From Mesorhizobium sp. B2-1-1 (GTDB lineage: Bacteria > Pseudomonadota > Alphaproteobacteria > Rhizobiales > Rhizobiaceae): 64,000 bases of DNA. Location: contig NZ_CP083954.1 in the NCBI RefSeq assembly GCF_006442975.2, forward strand, positions 3,231,501 through 3,295,500, in the 5' to 3' direction. Shown here piece after piece: positions 53,578 through 62,576 of this stretch. A program made the translations under genes and the position numbers. Each line of letters opens with the position of its first letter. Within the stretch, counting starts at the first letter, position 1. The notes under the pieces were generated by a model. The model did no database searches. It saw only the letters and a program-made list of their open reading frames with translations, and was not told the origin of the DNA.

Positions 53578-53593
53578 ATAACTACATGGTTAT
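53578..53593. promoter_or_regulatory. Dyad ATAAC-N6-GTTAT in the cutC/SRPBCC divergent promoter
   Basis: ATAAC and GTTAT arms surround TACATG, forming a 16-base dyad of the type bound by ArsR-family repressors that often control SRPBCC (AHSA1) genes. It lies 70 bases before the SRPBCC start. No ArsR gene is adjacent in this window. Confidence 0.4.
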
Positions 53594-53662
53594 GAGTTAA
53601 CCCATAGCCATCGAGTTATTGATCGCGAGCGGTGGCTCGACGACGACTAAGAGGAGCACGGC

Positions 53663-54091
53663 ATGACACAGACCAAATCGATCGTCGTTGAACGGCTGAT
53701 TCCGCATTCGGCGGAGAAGATATGGCGTGCGCTGACAGTGCCCGAACTCGTCGCAGAATGGCTCATGCAGAATGACTTCGCGCCGCAAGAGGGGCATCGC
53801 TTCACGTTCCGCGCTTCACCGGTACCGGGCTGGTCCGGGGTGACGAACTGCGTCGTGCTGAAAGTCGAGGCGCCACGCCTGCTTGCCTATAGCTGGGGCG
53901 ACGGAAGCGAATCCGACAGCGGACTGAAAACCGTGGTGACCTGGTCGCTCACGCCTGAGGGCGCGGCGACCCGGGTGCGGATGGAGCACTCGGGGTTCCG
54001 GCCGGCCGACGAGCGTGGATATGTCGGCATGGGAAGCGGCTGGCCGCGTATTCTTGAGCGACTTGAGCAGGTGGCTGCGAAGCAAGGCTGA
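53663..54091 (+). CDS. SRPBCC/AHSA1 domain protein
   Basis: A 142-residue helix-grip protein. The family signatures are VERLIPHSAEKIWRALTVPELVAEWLM at the start, LLAYSWG in the middle and the long C-terminal helix GSGWPRILERLEQVAA. These domains bind hydrophobic ligands or act as Hsp90-cochaperone-like folds; bacterial members are often co-regulated with ArsR repressors. Here no ArsR gene is adjacent, only a matching operator-like dyad. ATG at 53663 preceded by AAGAGGAG. The AhpD-like gene follows 122 bases later and may be co-transcribed. Confidence 0.88.
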   Translation: MTQTKSIVVERLIPHSAEKIWRALTVPELVAEWLMQNDFAPQEGHRFTFRASPVPGWSGVTNCVVLKVEAPRLLAYSWGDGSESDSGLKTVVTWSLTPEGAATRVRMEHSGFRPADERGYVGMGSGWPRILERLEQVAAKQG

Positions 54092-54213
54092 GCGCCGACT
54101 CTCCTCGACCGACCGGTCGCCATGGCCGGCGAACCACAACAAGTCTCCCGGATGCGCCGCTCCCGGGCATGGCAAACCGCGCCCTGACCAAACTTTTCAA
54201 ACGGAGAAACGCC

Positions 54214-54669
54214 ATGGAAGCCAGGCTCAAGAACCCCGTGATGCTCATCCCCGGCGCCCTGCAGGCGCTGCTGGCGCTGGACAAGTCGACCGAGGCGGCC
54301 GATTTGCCCTATGTGACGCGCAAGCTCGTCCATCTGCGCGCCAGCCAGATCAATGGCTGCTCGGTTTGCGTCGACATGCATGCGCGCGAACTCAAGAAGG
54401 CTGGCGAGAAGGACGAACGCATCTTTGCCTTGTCGGCCTGGCGGGAGACGCCGTACTTCACCGATGCCGAACGCGCCGCGCTTGCCCTTGCCGAAGCCGG
54501 CACAAGGCTGGCCGACAGAACGGATGCCGTGACGGACGAGGTATGGGACGAGGCCGCCCGGCACTATGACGAAAAGGCGCTTGCCGGGCTCGTCATCCAG
54601 ATCGCCGTGATCAACGCCTTCAATCGGCTGAACGCCACGACACGCCAAATGGTCGGCGCCTGGGGCTAA
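54214..54669 (+). CDS. Carboxymuconolactone decarboxylase/AhpD family protein
   Basis: A 151-residue all-helical protein. The redox motif CxxC is C49 and C52, followed by H56 (CSVCVDMH), and ASQINGC precedes it, matching the AhpD-like peroxidase-helper subgroup rather than the true decarboxylase. It would reduce peroxides or act in redox stress. ATG at 54214 with CGGAG 9 bases upstream; the open frame begins at 54169. It ends at 54669, leaving 69 bases before the convergent GNAT-like gene. Confidence 0.9.
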   Translation: MEARLKNPVMLIPGALQALLALDKSTEAADLPYVTRKLVHLRASQINGCSVCVDMHARELKKAGEKDERIFALSAWRETPYFTDAERAALALAEAGTRLADRTDAVTDEVWDEAARHYDEKALAGLVIQIAVINAFNRLNATTRQMVGAWG

Positions 54670-54738
54670 GGCCGCGCGAAGGCGAGCCGTGCCACGGTGC
54701 AATGGCGGCTGGACTCGCGGTGCACCAAACCTGCTTGC

Positions 54739-55185
54739 CTAGCCCGGCCGGGTCGCGGCCGGCGGCAATTCGAACAGTTTGGCGCCATTTTCCTCGCCGC
54801 GTTCGACATAGCCGATGGTGCGAAACCATTTTGCGATTTCCGGTCCCGTGAGCCAGCTGCGGGAGTGAATAGGGAGATTGCCGGCGAGCGCCTGGATCTG
54901 CCTGATATGCCGCCTGCAGAAACGCACGGTCGCGGCCCTGAAAAAGCCCTCGCGCGCGGCGAACAGCGTGTCCGCGGCGTCGCCATGCTCGTGCCAGGCG
55001 ACGATCGCTACGGTCCCGTCGTTGTCGACAAGGGCATGGGCGCGGCCCTCCTTCAGGTTCATCATCAGATTGTCGTAGGCGACCTTGCTGTCCTTGCCGG
55101 CGGCGATGTATTCGTCGGACATGCGCTTGGACAAATGGCGAAACACGTCTTCCAGATCGCCGACCGTCGCTGTTCGTGCTCTCAT
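54739..55185 (-). CDS. Phage-type GNAT-like acetyltransferase (low-confidence family)
   Basis: A 148-residue protein. The pattern MRARTATVGDLEDVFRHLSKRM, then ALVDNDGTVAIVAWHEHG, then FRAATVRFCRRHIRQIQALAGNLPIHSRSWLTGPEIAKWFRTIGYV resembles the GNAT-like proteins of podoviruses (DUF2833-type internal virion proteins). The classical acetyl-CoA loop is not evident, so catalytic activity is doubtful. GGAGCAG precedes the ATG at 55185; the open frame runs to 55239. No other phage gene lies nearby. Function unknown. Confidence 0.65.
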   Translation of the reverse strand: MRARTATVGDLEDVFRHLSKRMSDEYIAAGKDSKVAYDNLMMNLKEGRAHALVDNDGTVAIVAWHEHGDAADTLFAAREGFFRAATVRFCRRHIRQIQALAGNLPIHSRSWLTGPEIAKWFRTIGYVERGEENGAKLFELPPAATRPG

Positions 55186-55414
55186 TTCTGCTCCTTGAGC
55201 CCCGGCAGGGAGTTTGCTCCAGGAAAAGGCATTCACCAAGCAAAGGGATTTCGCGAAAAACCCAACGGGGGGAATCCGGTTCCGCCGGTAAGGCGGGCAA
55301 CCGGCATAGCATCGTCAGCCCGGTCGTGCGGAACCGGATGTGAAGAGCTGGGCCAACACTTAACGCGGCGCGCTCCCGTGGCGAGACAGTTCGAGGAGCC
55401 GGAGCAGCGGTGGC

Positions 55415-55846
55415 TTACTGGCGCAAAACCGTGTTCTTGGTGCCTTCCTCGACCTGGTCGATCACCAGCAGCTTGACCGGGCCTTCACCGATATTGGTGG
55501 CCTGATGCCACTGCCCGATCATCTCGATGATGAAATCGCCAGTCTTGTAGGTGTTGCTGTTGCCGGTGTCGACATTGGTGACCTTCAACGTGCCGGCCTC
55601 GACATAGGCGTAGCGCGGGAACGGATGCTTGTGCACCGGCAAGGTCGCGCCCGGCGCTATGTCGTAGGTCGACACCAGCACCTGCACGTTCTTCTGCGGC
55701 AGCGTGATCGGCTGGCCGGAAGCGGTGGTCGTGCGCGAGGCGAGGGGTGTCACGACGACGGGCGTGCCGCTGCTGTCCAGCGCATGAGCGCCGGTCGCGA
55801 ACGCCGCAGCCGCCAGCAGCAATGCCGATGCCAGGATTTTTCGCAT
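55415..55846 (-). CDS. Exported cupin-domain protein
   Basis: A 143-residue protein with a signal peptide (1-22, ending GAHA) and one cupin beta-barrel. Metal-ligand residues appear in the first cupin motif PVHKHPFPRYAYVEAGTLKV and the second GDFIIEMIGQWHQATNIG, where the final His is kept. Periplasmic cupins of this size are often dioxygenase-like or sugar-binding, but substrate is unknown. ATG at 55846; the upstream open frame to 56062 is not supported. It follows the RidA gene across a 107-base gap on the same strand. Confidence 0.82.
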   Translation of the reverse strand: MRKILASALLLAAAAFATGAHALDSSGTPVVVTPLASRTTTASGQPITLPQKNVQVLVSTYDIAPGATLPVHKHPFPRYAYVEAGTLKVTNVDTGNSNTYKTGDFIIEMIGQWHQATNIGEGPVKLLVIDQVEEGTKNTVLRQ

Positions 55847-55953
55847 AATTCCTCCCCGAACCGCCGCATCTATCGCGCCGCGAAGGCCGGTGCGCAAGCA
55901 TGTCCCTGACGAATCTGATTGGACTCGCTGGCCTGGACGTGGCGTGCGACGTG

Positions 55954-56304
55954 TCAAATCGCTGCGGTAAGCTGGATCTCGACACGGATCTCGGGCAAGG
56001 CGAAGCTCGCCCCGACCGTGGCGCGTGCCGGGGGCTCCACGCCGTCGAGCCATGTGACCCAAGCCTTGTTCATCGCGTCGAGGTCTTCGACATCCCTCAA
56101 CCAGATCTGCGCGAACAGCAGCTTCGATCTATCCGAACCGACGCTCGCCAGAAGGCGATCCGCCTTTTCCAATATCTCCTTCGTCTGGTCAGACGTGCCG
56201 GTTTTCTTGTCATCGGCCGTCAAGCCCGAGAGATAGGCCGTGCCGTTGCGGACGACGATACGGCTAAGCCGTTCGTTCTTGTCGAATCGTTCGATGTTCC
56301 CCAT
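55954..56304 (-). CDS. RidA family enamine/imine deaminase
   Basis: A 116-residue protein of the RidA/YjgF/UK114 family. The C-terminal block PPARATVGASFALPEIRVEIQLTA carries the conserved arginine and the acidic residue of the active site; NGTAYLSGLTADD lies near the N-terminus. RidA hydrolyses reactive enamines such as 2-aminoacrylate made by PLP or FAD enzymes. Directly upstream on the same strand is a DadA-like oxidoreductase that would make imines, and other nitrogen-metabolism enzymes are divergent, so it probably clears their intermediates (inference). ATG at 56304. Confidence 0.93.
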   Translation of the reverse strand: MGNIERFDKNERLSRIVVRNGTAYLSGLTADDKKTGTSDQTKEILEKADRLLASVGSDRSKLLFAQIWLRDVEDLDAMNKAWVTWLDGVEPPARATVGASFALPEIRVEIQLTAAI

Positions 56305-56374
56305 GGCGGAGGCCCCTGGTTGCGTTGGTCAAAAGCAGGCCGCCGTACGCAATCCAGCGGTCTGCTGAGCGGGA

Positions 56375-57511
56375 TCAGACGTGCGCGACAGCGGAGCGCT
56401 GGGCGTGGGCCTGGAAGAAGCGTTGCGGACGAAACGTTTCCATTTCGTCATGGATTTTGCCGCGCACGACTTCGTCGGCGACCACCTTGCCCAATTGCGG
56501 GCCGATGGTCACACCACTGTGCGTTACGGCCATGTAGTGGCCGACGATATCCGGCATGGCGCCGGCACAGGTGTAGCCGTCCTCCGGGAACGGCCGGACC
56601 GTCGTGCGAATGGCTTCCACACCTGCGTCGCGGAGCGAAGGCAGGACCTTGGTCGCCGCATCCAGGAGCGTCGCCGCCTCGTTCCCGGCAGGGCTGAGCA
56701 CCTCCGGCTTCTCCAGGGTCATGTCCACCGAGACCTTATGGATCATGATGCGGCCCGCTCCGTCGGGACGGATATCCAGATCGTCGGCATGCAGCTGGCT
56801 GCGGAGCGTCAGGGCCACCGGCGGGGTGAAGGCGAGCACGCCTATGGTCGAGGAAAGTGGAATACCCTGGGCATCGCCGAGCCTCTCACTAGACCAGCCG
56901 CCGGTGCAGCTCACGACGGCATCCGCAGGGTGTCGGTCTCCGTTCGCCGTCCGAACTGCCCGTACGCGCCCGCTTTCGGTCTCGATCTTGGTCACGCGTG
57001 AACCGAGTTTGACCTGTGCTCCCCAGCGCTCCTTCGCCGCCCGCAAAAGCCAGGCCGAGTAGAGCACCGGATCGACCCAGCCTTCTTCCGGATAGTAGGA
57101 GATTGGACAATCGCCGAAAGCGGAGACATCGATATCGGGTTCCATCTCGGCGACGCGCTTCTTGTCGATCCACTCGACGCCGTAGCCCCATTCCTTCATC
57201 TGCCTGAAGTTCTCGAAATAATCGTCCATCGACTCCGGCTCTGTTCGCCAATCGAAACTGCCGGTCTGGGTGAGCCAGGGAGCGATGCCGAAGTCGCGCT
57301 TGAGTTCAAGATGGGCGCGCATTCCCGAGACGTTCAGATCGAAATACGGCCGGGGCCGCTTGGTCGTCGCATTTGTCCAGGCAAAGCTTACCGCCGACGT
57401 GCCGCCTGCTATCCGTCCGGCCTCCAGCACGACGACGCTTGCTCCCGCCTTGGCGCATTCATAGGCGGCGGAACTGCCGACGATACCGGAACCAATGACC
57501 ACGACACGCAT
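56375..57511 (-). CDS. FAD-dependent oxidoreductase (DadA/glycine-oxidase-like)
   Basis: A 378-residue DAO-superfamily enzyme. The FAD-binding motif VVVIGSGIVGSSAAYECAKAGASVVVLEAG is at residues 3-32, and the C-terminal GHYMAVTHSGVTIGPQLGKVVADEV completes the FAD site. Relatives oxidise D-amino acids, N-methyl amino acids or related amines to imino or keto acids. A strong GGAGG eight bases before the ATG at 57511 sets the start. RidA lies 70 bases downstream, fitting imine production. Exact substrate not predictable from sequence alone. Confidence 0.88.
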   Translation of the reverse strand: MRVVVIGSGIVGSSAAYECAKAGASVVVLEAGRIAGGTSAVSFAWTNATTKRPRPYFDLNVSGMRAHLELKRDFGIAPWLTQTGSFDWRTEPESMDDYFENFRQMKEWGYGVEWIDKKRVAEMEPDIDVSAFGDCPISYYPEEGWVDPVLYSAWLLRAAKERWGAQVKLGSRVTKIETESGRVRAVRTANGDRHPADAVVSCTGGWSSERLGDAQGIPLSSTIGVLAFTPPVALTLRSQLHADDLDIRPDGAGRIMIHKVSVDMTLEKPEVLSPAGNEAATLLDAATKVLPSLRDAGVEAIRTTVRPFPEDGYTCAGAMPDIVGHYMAVTHSGVTIGPQLGKVVADEVVRGKIHDEMETFRPQRFFQAHAQRSAVAHV

Positions 57512-57935
57512 AAAGATGACCTCCAAAAATTCCCGGGCTAATGACGTCATCCGATACGAGTAATCTCTGAAAGACGAATCGATGCAAATGCCGCTATATC
57601 GTTGAGAGATGTTGCTGGAGTTCTTGACAGTACTGCTGACGCCGCTCTTCTTAATTCGATCGGCGCCTGCGATGTGTTTGCAACCCCGCACAACATCCTC
57701 GGTTGCCTGAAAACATTGCAATGGGTGCCAACTGCGGTCAATTGAACTGGTCGCTGCCGTTCATGGCCAAAAGTTATGAACCAATGTCCCAGCCATCTGC
57801 GGCTGCCCAGGTCGGCCCATTAGCCCGCACGGGCAACTTCTCGTGCGAAGTTATCAAATTCGGGCGCAACCGTTTGCGAGAGCAATGCTACGCTTATCGG
57901 CGCATCGGGGATCGCGGAATGGAAGAGACTGCACG
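57512..57935. promoter_or_regulatory. Divergent promoter region of the DadA-like and cyclodeaminase-like genes
   Basis: No credible gene lies in this 424-base gap. It carries GTTATGAAC at 57773-57781 (a GTT-N3-AAC dyad) and a related GTTATCAA at 57850-57857. The same nine bases occur at 61214-61222, upstream of the LysR gene. They are candidate binding sites for the locus LysR regulator and, if so, would control both divergent operons. No clear sigma consensus was identified. Confidence 0.45.
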
Positions 57936-58937
57936 GTGAGTGGCGAGCCGGAATTCCTCCTGATCGACAAGAACGCGATCCGGGACATTTTGAGCCTATC
58001 CCTGGCTCTTGAAGCGACCGAGGCCGCACTGCGCAAAACATCGAGCGGCATGGCGCGCCAGCAGATCAGGCGCACACTCGATCTGCCGGGTGCGGCCGGG
58101 AGTTGTCTGTCGCTTATGTATGCTGCGCTGGATGACCGGCCGCTGTTCGGGGCGAAGGTGCTTTCCGTGTTTCCTGACAATTTCGCGCATGGGTTCGCGT
58201 CTCATCGCGGCGGTGTCTTCCTGTTCGACAAGGATCATGGACGGCCTGTAGCCTTGATCGACGGGGGAGAGCTTACGGCTTGGCGGACCGCGGCGGCCAG
58301 TGCTGTCGCGACCAGGGCACTTTCGCGCGAAGACAGCACCACGCTGACACTGTTCGGATATGGCGAGCAAGCGCGCCGGCATGTCGCGGCTATTGCGGAC
58401 GTCCGGCCGATCCATGCGATCCATGTTTGGGGTCGCGACTTTGCAAAGGCGCAGCACTTCGCCGAGGAGCAGTCAGCCGCCGGATTCCAGGCGAAGGCAC
58501 ATCGCGACCCTGGCGAGGCCGTTCGCGAGGCCGACATCATCTGCACCACGACATCTTCCGAAAAGCCGGTGCTGTGCGGCCAATGGCTTCCGCCTGGTGT
58601 CCATATCAATGCGGTCGGGGCGAGCGTCGCTTCATGCCGCGAGCTCGACCTCGACTGTGTGCGCAGAGCGCAGATCTGGGTCGACTACCTGCCTATGGCG
58701 CTGACGGCCGCGGGAGAACTGATCGAGGCGATTGAAACCGGCGTGATCGGCGTCGATCATATCCGTGGCGAGGTCGGCGACGTGCTGGCAGGTGCGAAAC
58801 CCGGCCGCACTGGCGACGATCAGATCACGCTTTTCCGGTCTCTCGGCGTTCCCGCGCAAGACATCGAGCTTGCCAATCTTGTCTATATCTCCGCCCGCAA
58901 CGCCGGACTCGGCACCTCAATTGATTTCAGGTTGTGA
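57936..58937 (+). CDS. Ornithine cyclodeaminase/mu-crystallin family enzyme
   Basis: A 333-residue NAD(P)-binding enzyme. Family blocks are GAKVLSVFPDNFAHGFASHRGGVFLFDKDHGRPVALIDGGELTAWRTAAASAVATRAL, containing the substrate-binding lysine and arginine region, then the Rossmann motif LFGYGEQARRH and the signature NAVGASVASCRELD. Relatives are ornithine cyclodeaminase, alanine dehydrogenase or ketimine reductase. The start appears to be GTG at 57936, about 30 codons into the open frame and 11 bases after GGAAGAG. It is overlapped at its stop by the aminotransferase reading region (4-base gap), so the two form an operon. Confidence 0.88.
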   Translation: MSGEPEFLLIDKNAIRDILSLSLALEATEAALRKTSSGMARQQIRRTLDLPGAAGSCLSLMYAALDDRPLFGAKVLSVFPDNFAHGFASHRGGVFLFDKDHGRPVALIDGGELTAWRTAAASAVATRALSREDSTTLTLFGYGEQARRHVAAIADVRPIHAIHVWGRDFAKAQHFAEEQSAAGFQAKAHRDPGEAVREADIICTTTSSEKPVLCGQWLPPGVHINAVGASVASCRELDLDCVRRAQIWVDYLPMALTAAGELIEAIETGVIGVDHIRGEVGDVLAGAKPGRTGDDQITLFRSLGVPAQDIELANLVYISARNAGLGTSIDFRL

Positions 58938-58941
58938 TGCC

Positions 58942-60084
58942 ATGCTGAGCTGCCAACGAGATCTCTTCTCCATTCCCCGCGAGACAGCTTATCTGGATGC
59001 CGCATACATGTCTCCGATCCCGACCGCCGCCGTCGCGGCCGGCGAGGCCGGCGTCAGGGTGAAAGCCGAACCCTGGAAAATGACCATCGCCTCTTATTAC
59101 GACGAGGTGGAAGAGGCGCGGCAGCTCGCCGCATCAATGGTGGGCGCCGATGCCGATGAGATCGCCATTGTGGCCGCCACCAGCTATGGCATGGCTATCG
59201 CAGCCGCCAACGTTTTGGTTGCGGCAGGTTCGGCCATCCTTCTGATGGAGAACGAACACACCTCGCACAGATATGTCTGGTACGACCTCGCGCAACGCGC
59301 CGGCGCCTGCGTTGATATCGTCCCGCAACCAGCCGACGGCGACTGGACCAGCGCGATCGTATCGGCAATCCAAGACTCGAGCCGTCCCATCGCGGTCGTT
59401 GCGGGGACGCTGGTGCATTGGTTCGAGGGCATGGCGATCGACCTGGAGGCGGTGGTCGCCGCCACACGGGCAGCGGGCGCCAGTCTTGTCGTTGACGGAA
59501 CCCAGTGGGTTGGCGCGATACCCTTCGATGTCCGGCGCGTCCGACCGGACTTTCTCGTCTTTGCCACCTACAAGTTCCTTCTGGGGCCATATCGCCTCGC
59601 ATTCCTTTACGCCGACCGGCGTTGGCACACAGAGGGGCGCACTCTGGAGCATCATTCATGGAACCGGATGGGCGGGGACAAATCGGACTTCTACAAGGTG
59701 GCCGTAGCCGAGTTTCTTCCCGGCGCGCGGCGGTTCGACATGGGGGAACGCTCCGATTTCGCGGTCCTGCCCATCGCAATCGCCGCAATGAAGCTCATCC
59801 GCGGCTGGACCGTCGGGCGCGTGTTTGAGCGCCTGCGTCACCTTAATGAGCTTGTCTGGGCGCAGGCGGAAAGCAGAGGGCTGCCGGTCGCGCGTCCGCG
59901 ACACCCAACGCCCCATATCGCGATCCTCGACATAGGGGGCCGTCTCGCGCCGAATGCGGCACAAGAGCTGAAGCGGGCTGACGTGCACGTCACGCTGCGC
60001 GGCACGAAGATGCGCGTGTCGCCGCATGTCTACAATGACGAAGCCGATATCGGCCGCCTGTTCGAATGCCTGCCGCTCCGCTAG
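58942..60084 (+). CDS. Class V aminotransferase family PLP enzyme
   Basis: A 380-residue PLP enzyme of the NifS/isopenicillin-N-epimerase-like group. The PLP lysine is K211 in FATYKFLLGPYRLAFLYA, the DGTQWVGAIPFDV block holds the cofactor aspartate, and NEHTSHRYVW supplies the stacking histidine region. Possible activities are aminotransferase, epimerase, lyase or cysteine desulfurase-like. It begins 4 bases after the cyclodeaminase stop, implying coupled translation. It converges with the LysR gene. Substrate unknown, but the neighbours point to an unusual amino acid. Confidence 0.87.
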   Translation: MLSCQRDLFSIPRETAYLDAAYMSPIPTAAVAAGEAGVRVKAEPWKMTIASYYDEVEEARQLAASMVGADADEIAIVAATSYGMAIAAANVLVAAGSAILLMENEHTSHRYVWYDLAQRAGACVDIVPQPADGDWTSAIVSAIQDSSRPIAVVAGTLVHWFEGMAIDLEAVVAATRAAGASLVVDGTQWVGAIPFDVRRVRPDFLVFATYKFLLGPYRLAFLYADRRWHTEGRTLEHHSWNRMGGDKSDFYKVAVAEFLPGARRFDMGERSDFAVLPIAIAAMKLIRGWTVGRVFERLRHLNELVWAQAESRGLPVARPRHPTPHIAILDIGGRLAPNAAQELKRADVHVTLRGTKMRVSPHVYNDEADIGRLFECLPLR

Positions 60085-60090
60085 AGGCTT

Positions 60091-61095
60091 TCAGCGGTGA
60101 ATGAAAACAGTTCTGTCGGCCTGGCGGCGAGGACCCAGGGCGGTGATTCCTGCCTCTACGCCGTTCATAAAGCTTCGCGTCGTCTGGATGAGATGCTCGG
60201 TGAAGGCGTCCGCCGCCGTCGATGCAATGACACCCCAAGGCCGGTAGACGCTGAGGTTCAGATCGAGACGTGGCCGGAAATCCCTGATCTCGATCGGCAG
60301 GTCGCGTGCCAGCCACGCCGAAAGCCTGTCGACGACGCTCACGCCCGCCCCGGACGCGACAAGGGCGATGCACGCACTGGACAGGCTGGCCTCTACCTTC
60401 AACAGACGTCCCACTCCGCGTTCTTCGCACAAGGCATCGAGCTGCTGCCGCATCGGATCGGCAGAGCCCATCGAGATGAAGTCGAGACCGTCGAGATCTT
60501 CCGCCTGCACCACGTCGAGCTCGGCCAGACGGTGACCCGCCGGCATGACGCAAACCGGTGGGGTCGCTGTCAGCGCTCGCCTGACGATTGAAGAATTCTC
60601 GTCCGATGCCGTTACGCCTATTCCGATGTCGAGCTGATTGCGGCTCGCCCGCTGCACCACCGTGGCGGAGCTGCGGATATCCAGGGAAATCGACACGGAT
60701 GGATGCTGTTTTGAGAAGCTCGTGATGATGGATGGCAGCAGCGTGGACCCGAAGGCCGGGAGCGCGCAGATATTCAACCTGCCACTTCGTAGCTCGCGTA
60801 TCTCCCTCGCGGCGCGCGAGATGCCGCGCGCGGACTCGAAAACGCGCTTCACCTCGGCATAGAGCATGTGCGCTTCAGGAGTGGGGATCAGCCGCTGCCG
60901 GCTTTTCCTGAACAGCTGGAAATCCGCCTTCTCGCTGAGTTGCTGGAGCATCTTGCTGACAGCCGGCTGCGTGATGTCAAGTGCGTCGGCCGCCTTGGTG
61001 GTTGTTCCATGCAGCATGACCGAAGCGAAGACCTCGATCTCGCGAGGCGTAAACTCTGCCTCCTTCGTGACGGTGTCCTTTTCGCCAAATTTCAT
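60091..61095 (-). CDS. LysR family regulator of the amino-acid catabolic locus
   Basis: A 334-residue LysR protein. The winged helix spans about residues 15-75 (FTPREIEVFASVMLHGTTTKAADALDITQPAVSKMLQQLSEKADFQLFRK). The effector domain starts near 105 (RLNICALPAFGSTLLPSII). This group resembles regulators of arginine/opine-type catabolism (OccR/NocR-like). It sits between the aminotransferase and amidase genes and converges with the former, so it probably controls the surrounding genes. The region upstream (61096-61247) carries the GTT-ATG-AAC dyad at 61214, consistent with autoregulation. Confidence 0.9.
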   Translation of the reverse strand: MKFGEKDTVTKEAEFTPREIEVFASVMLHGTTTKAADALDITQPAVSKMLQQLSEKADFQLFRKSRQRLIPTPEAHMLYAEVKRVFESARGISRAAREIRELRSGRLNICALPAFGSTLLPSIITSFSKQHPSVSISLDIRSSATVVQRASRNQLDIGIGVTASDENSSIVRRALTATPPVCVMPAGHRLAELDVVQAEDLDGLDFISMGSADPMRQQLDALCEERGVGRLLKVEASLSSACIALVASGAGVSVVDRLSAWLARDLPIEIRDFRPRLDLNLSVYRPWGVIASTAADAFTEHLIQTTRSFMNGVEAGITALGPRRQADRTVFIHR

Positions 61096-61213
61096 GCCCG
61101 CTTACCTTGCCAGGCAGCTGATCGCTGTGCCGAAACAGCGAGCTGCGAACGCCAAGATTAATGGGAAGGGTCGGATGTTCCAAGAGGCGCGCGAAGGAAG
61201 TTTATTCCTGGAG

Positions 61214-61222
61214 GTTATGAAC
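61214..61222. promoter_or_regulatory. Candidate LysR-type box upstream of the LysR gene
   Basis: GTTATGAAC, identical to the motif at 57773-57781 and 8 of 9 to GTGATGAAC at 62848-62856. It sits 119 bases before the LysR start and 26 bases after the amidase stop (minus orientation). Nine bases with GTT/AAC symmetry. Confidence 0.4.
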
Positions 61223-61247
61223 TTTCAGCGATTTGGCGGAACTGATT

Positions 61248-62576
61248 TCAGTTGCCTGTCAACATTTCGGCGAGATCGAGCAAACCGGCGTCCTGACCCG
61301 GACCTGCGGCCAGTTGCACCGACACCGGAAGCCCGTCAGGAACCGGCAAAGGAATAGCCAACGCCGGCATGCCAAGCATATTTGCCCAGCGGCGGAAGCG
61401 GCCGCCGGCCATTCCCCACGGCACCATTTCCCCATTCACCTCGGTAAGTTCGTCGGAAAGCCGCGGCGCCGATCCAGGCGCCGTAGGAATGGCAAAAGCG
61501 TCCAGGCCCGCGATTTTCTCCAGAAACCGGCCTCGCACGCCGTTACGGATTTCGATGGCGCTATCATAGGCGCCGGCATGGATGCGAATGCCGCCCTGCA
61601 GGAATGAGTGAACCGCGTCGCCGACCATGTCCGGCTTCTGCTCGATTGCATTGCGGTAGATTCGCGCGAACTCACATTGGAGGATTGTCAGTCCCGCGGC
61701 AACGAACGCCTCCCTGTCGTCGAAGGTGATCTCGACCGTGCGCACTTCAGGACGATCGAGCATGGTAGCCAACGCGATATCGACTGACGTGTCGACGTGA
61801 GCGCCAAGCAGTTCGGGGCAGATGCCGATCGTGATGCTCGTTGTCGTTTTGCTGCCCCCGCTTGCCGACGGGGCGAGCCGTTTTCCGGCAAGCGCCTCGG
61901 TCATCAGGCGAACGTCCCTGACCGAGCGTGCAAGAACGCCGACGCAGTCCAGCGAAGGCGCTATGCTCATGACGCCCTGCACAGCGATCAGATCATTCGT
62001 CGGCTTGTAACCGAACAAGCCGGTTGCAGCAGCCGGGGATCGGTTTGACCCGCCGCTGTCCGTGCCAACCGCTGCCAGGCAAAAACCGGCCGCGACCGCT
62101 GCGGCCGACCCGCTGCTCGTGCCACCTGTCCCACGGTCCGGATCAAGCGGGTTGGCGACCTTGCCGTGCCAAGGATTGTCGTGGCCGCCGACGCACAGTT
62201 CGTGCAGGTTCGTCTTGCCGATGATGATGGCGCCGGCCGCCTGAAGATTGGCAATGCATGTTGCCGTTTCCGTCGCGACGTGATCCCGAAACAACCGGGA
62301 GCCAGCCGTTGTCGGCCAATCCTTGACGTCGATAACGTCTTTGACCGCGATCGGCACGCCATGCAGCGGGCCGCGCCTGTGACCGGATCTGATTTCGCGT
62401 GTGGCCTGAAGCGCGGCGTCCAGGGCATCAGCTTCGGCCACGAAAATCATCGCCTTGATGTGTTCATTCAGTTCCTGGATGCGATCGAGGCAACCCTCCA
62501 TGATTTCCACGGGCGACAGGCCGGCAGCGATCTTTTCGCTCATCTCCTCGATGGACCGGCAAGGGCTGCTATTCAT
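61248..62576 (-). CDS. Amidase (amidase signature family)
   Basis: A 442-residue hydrolase with the Ser-cisSer-Lys triad: K79 in GVPIAVKDVID, the cis-serine in GGTSSGSAAAV (S154/S155) and nucleophile S177 in GTDSGGSNRSPA. It hydrolyses amide bonds such as aryl or aliphatic amides, or imported amino-acid amides. The ATG at 62576 is followed by a normal N-terminus (residues 1-60 helical). It is the last gene before the LysR regulator on the same strand and lies upstream of the divergent transporter; its product would feed the locus (inference). Confidence 0.92.
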   Translation of the reverse strand: MNSSPCRSIEEMSEKIAAGLSPVEIMEGCLDRIQELNEHIKAMIFVAEADALDAALQATREIRSGHRRGPLHGVPIAVKDVIDVKDWPTTAGSRLFRDHVATETATCIANLQAAGAIIIGKTNLHELCVGGHDNPWHGKVANPLDPDRGTGGTSSGSAAAVAAGFCLAAVGTDSGGSNRSPAAATGLFGYKPTNDLIAVQGVMSIAPSLDCVGVLARSVRDVRLMTEALAGKRLAPSASGGSKTTTSITIGICPELLGAHVDTSVDIALATMLDRPEVRTVEITFDDREAFVAAGLTILQCEFARIYRNAIEQKPDMVGDAVHSFLQGGIRIHAGAYDSAIEIRNGVRGRFLEKIAGLDAFAIPTAPGSAPRLSDELTEVNGEMVPWGMAGGRFRRWANMLGMPALAIPLPVPDGLPVSVQLAAGPGQDAGLLDLAEMLTGN

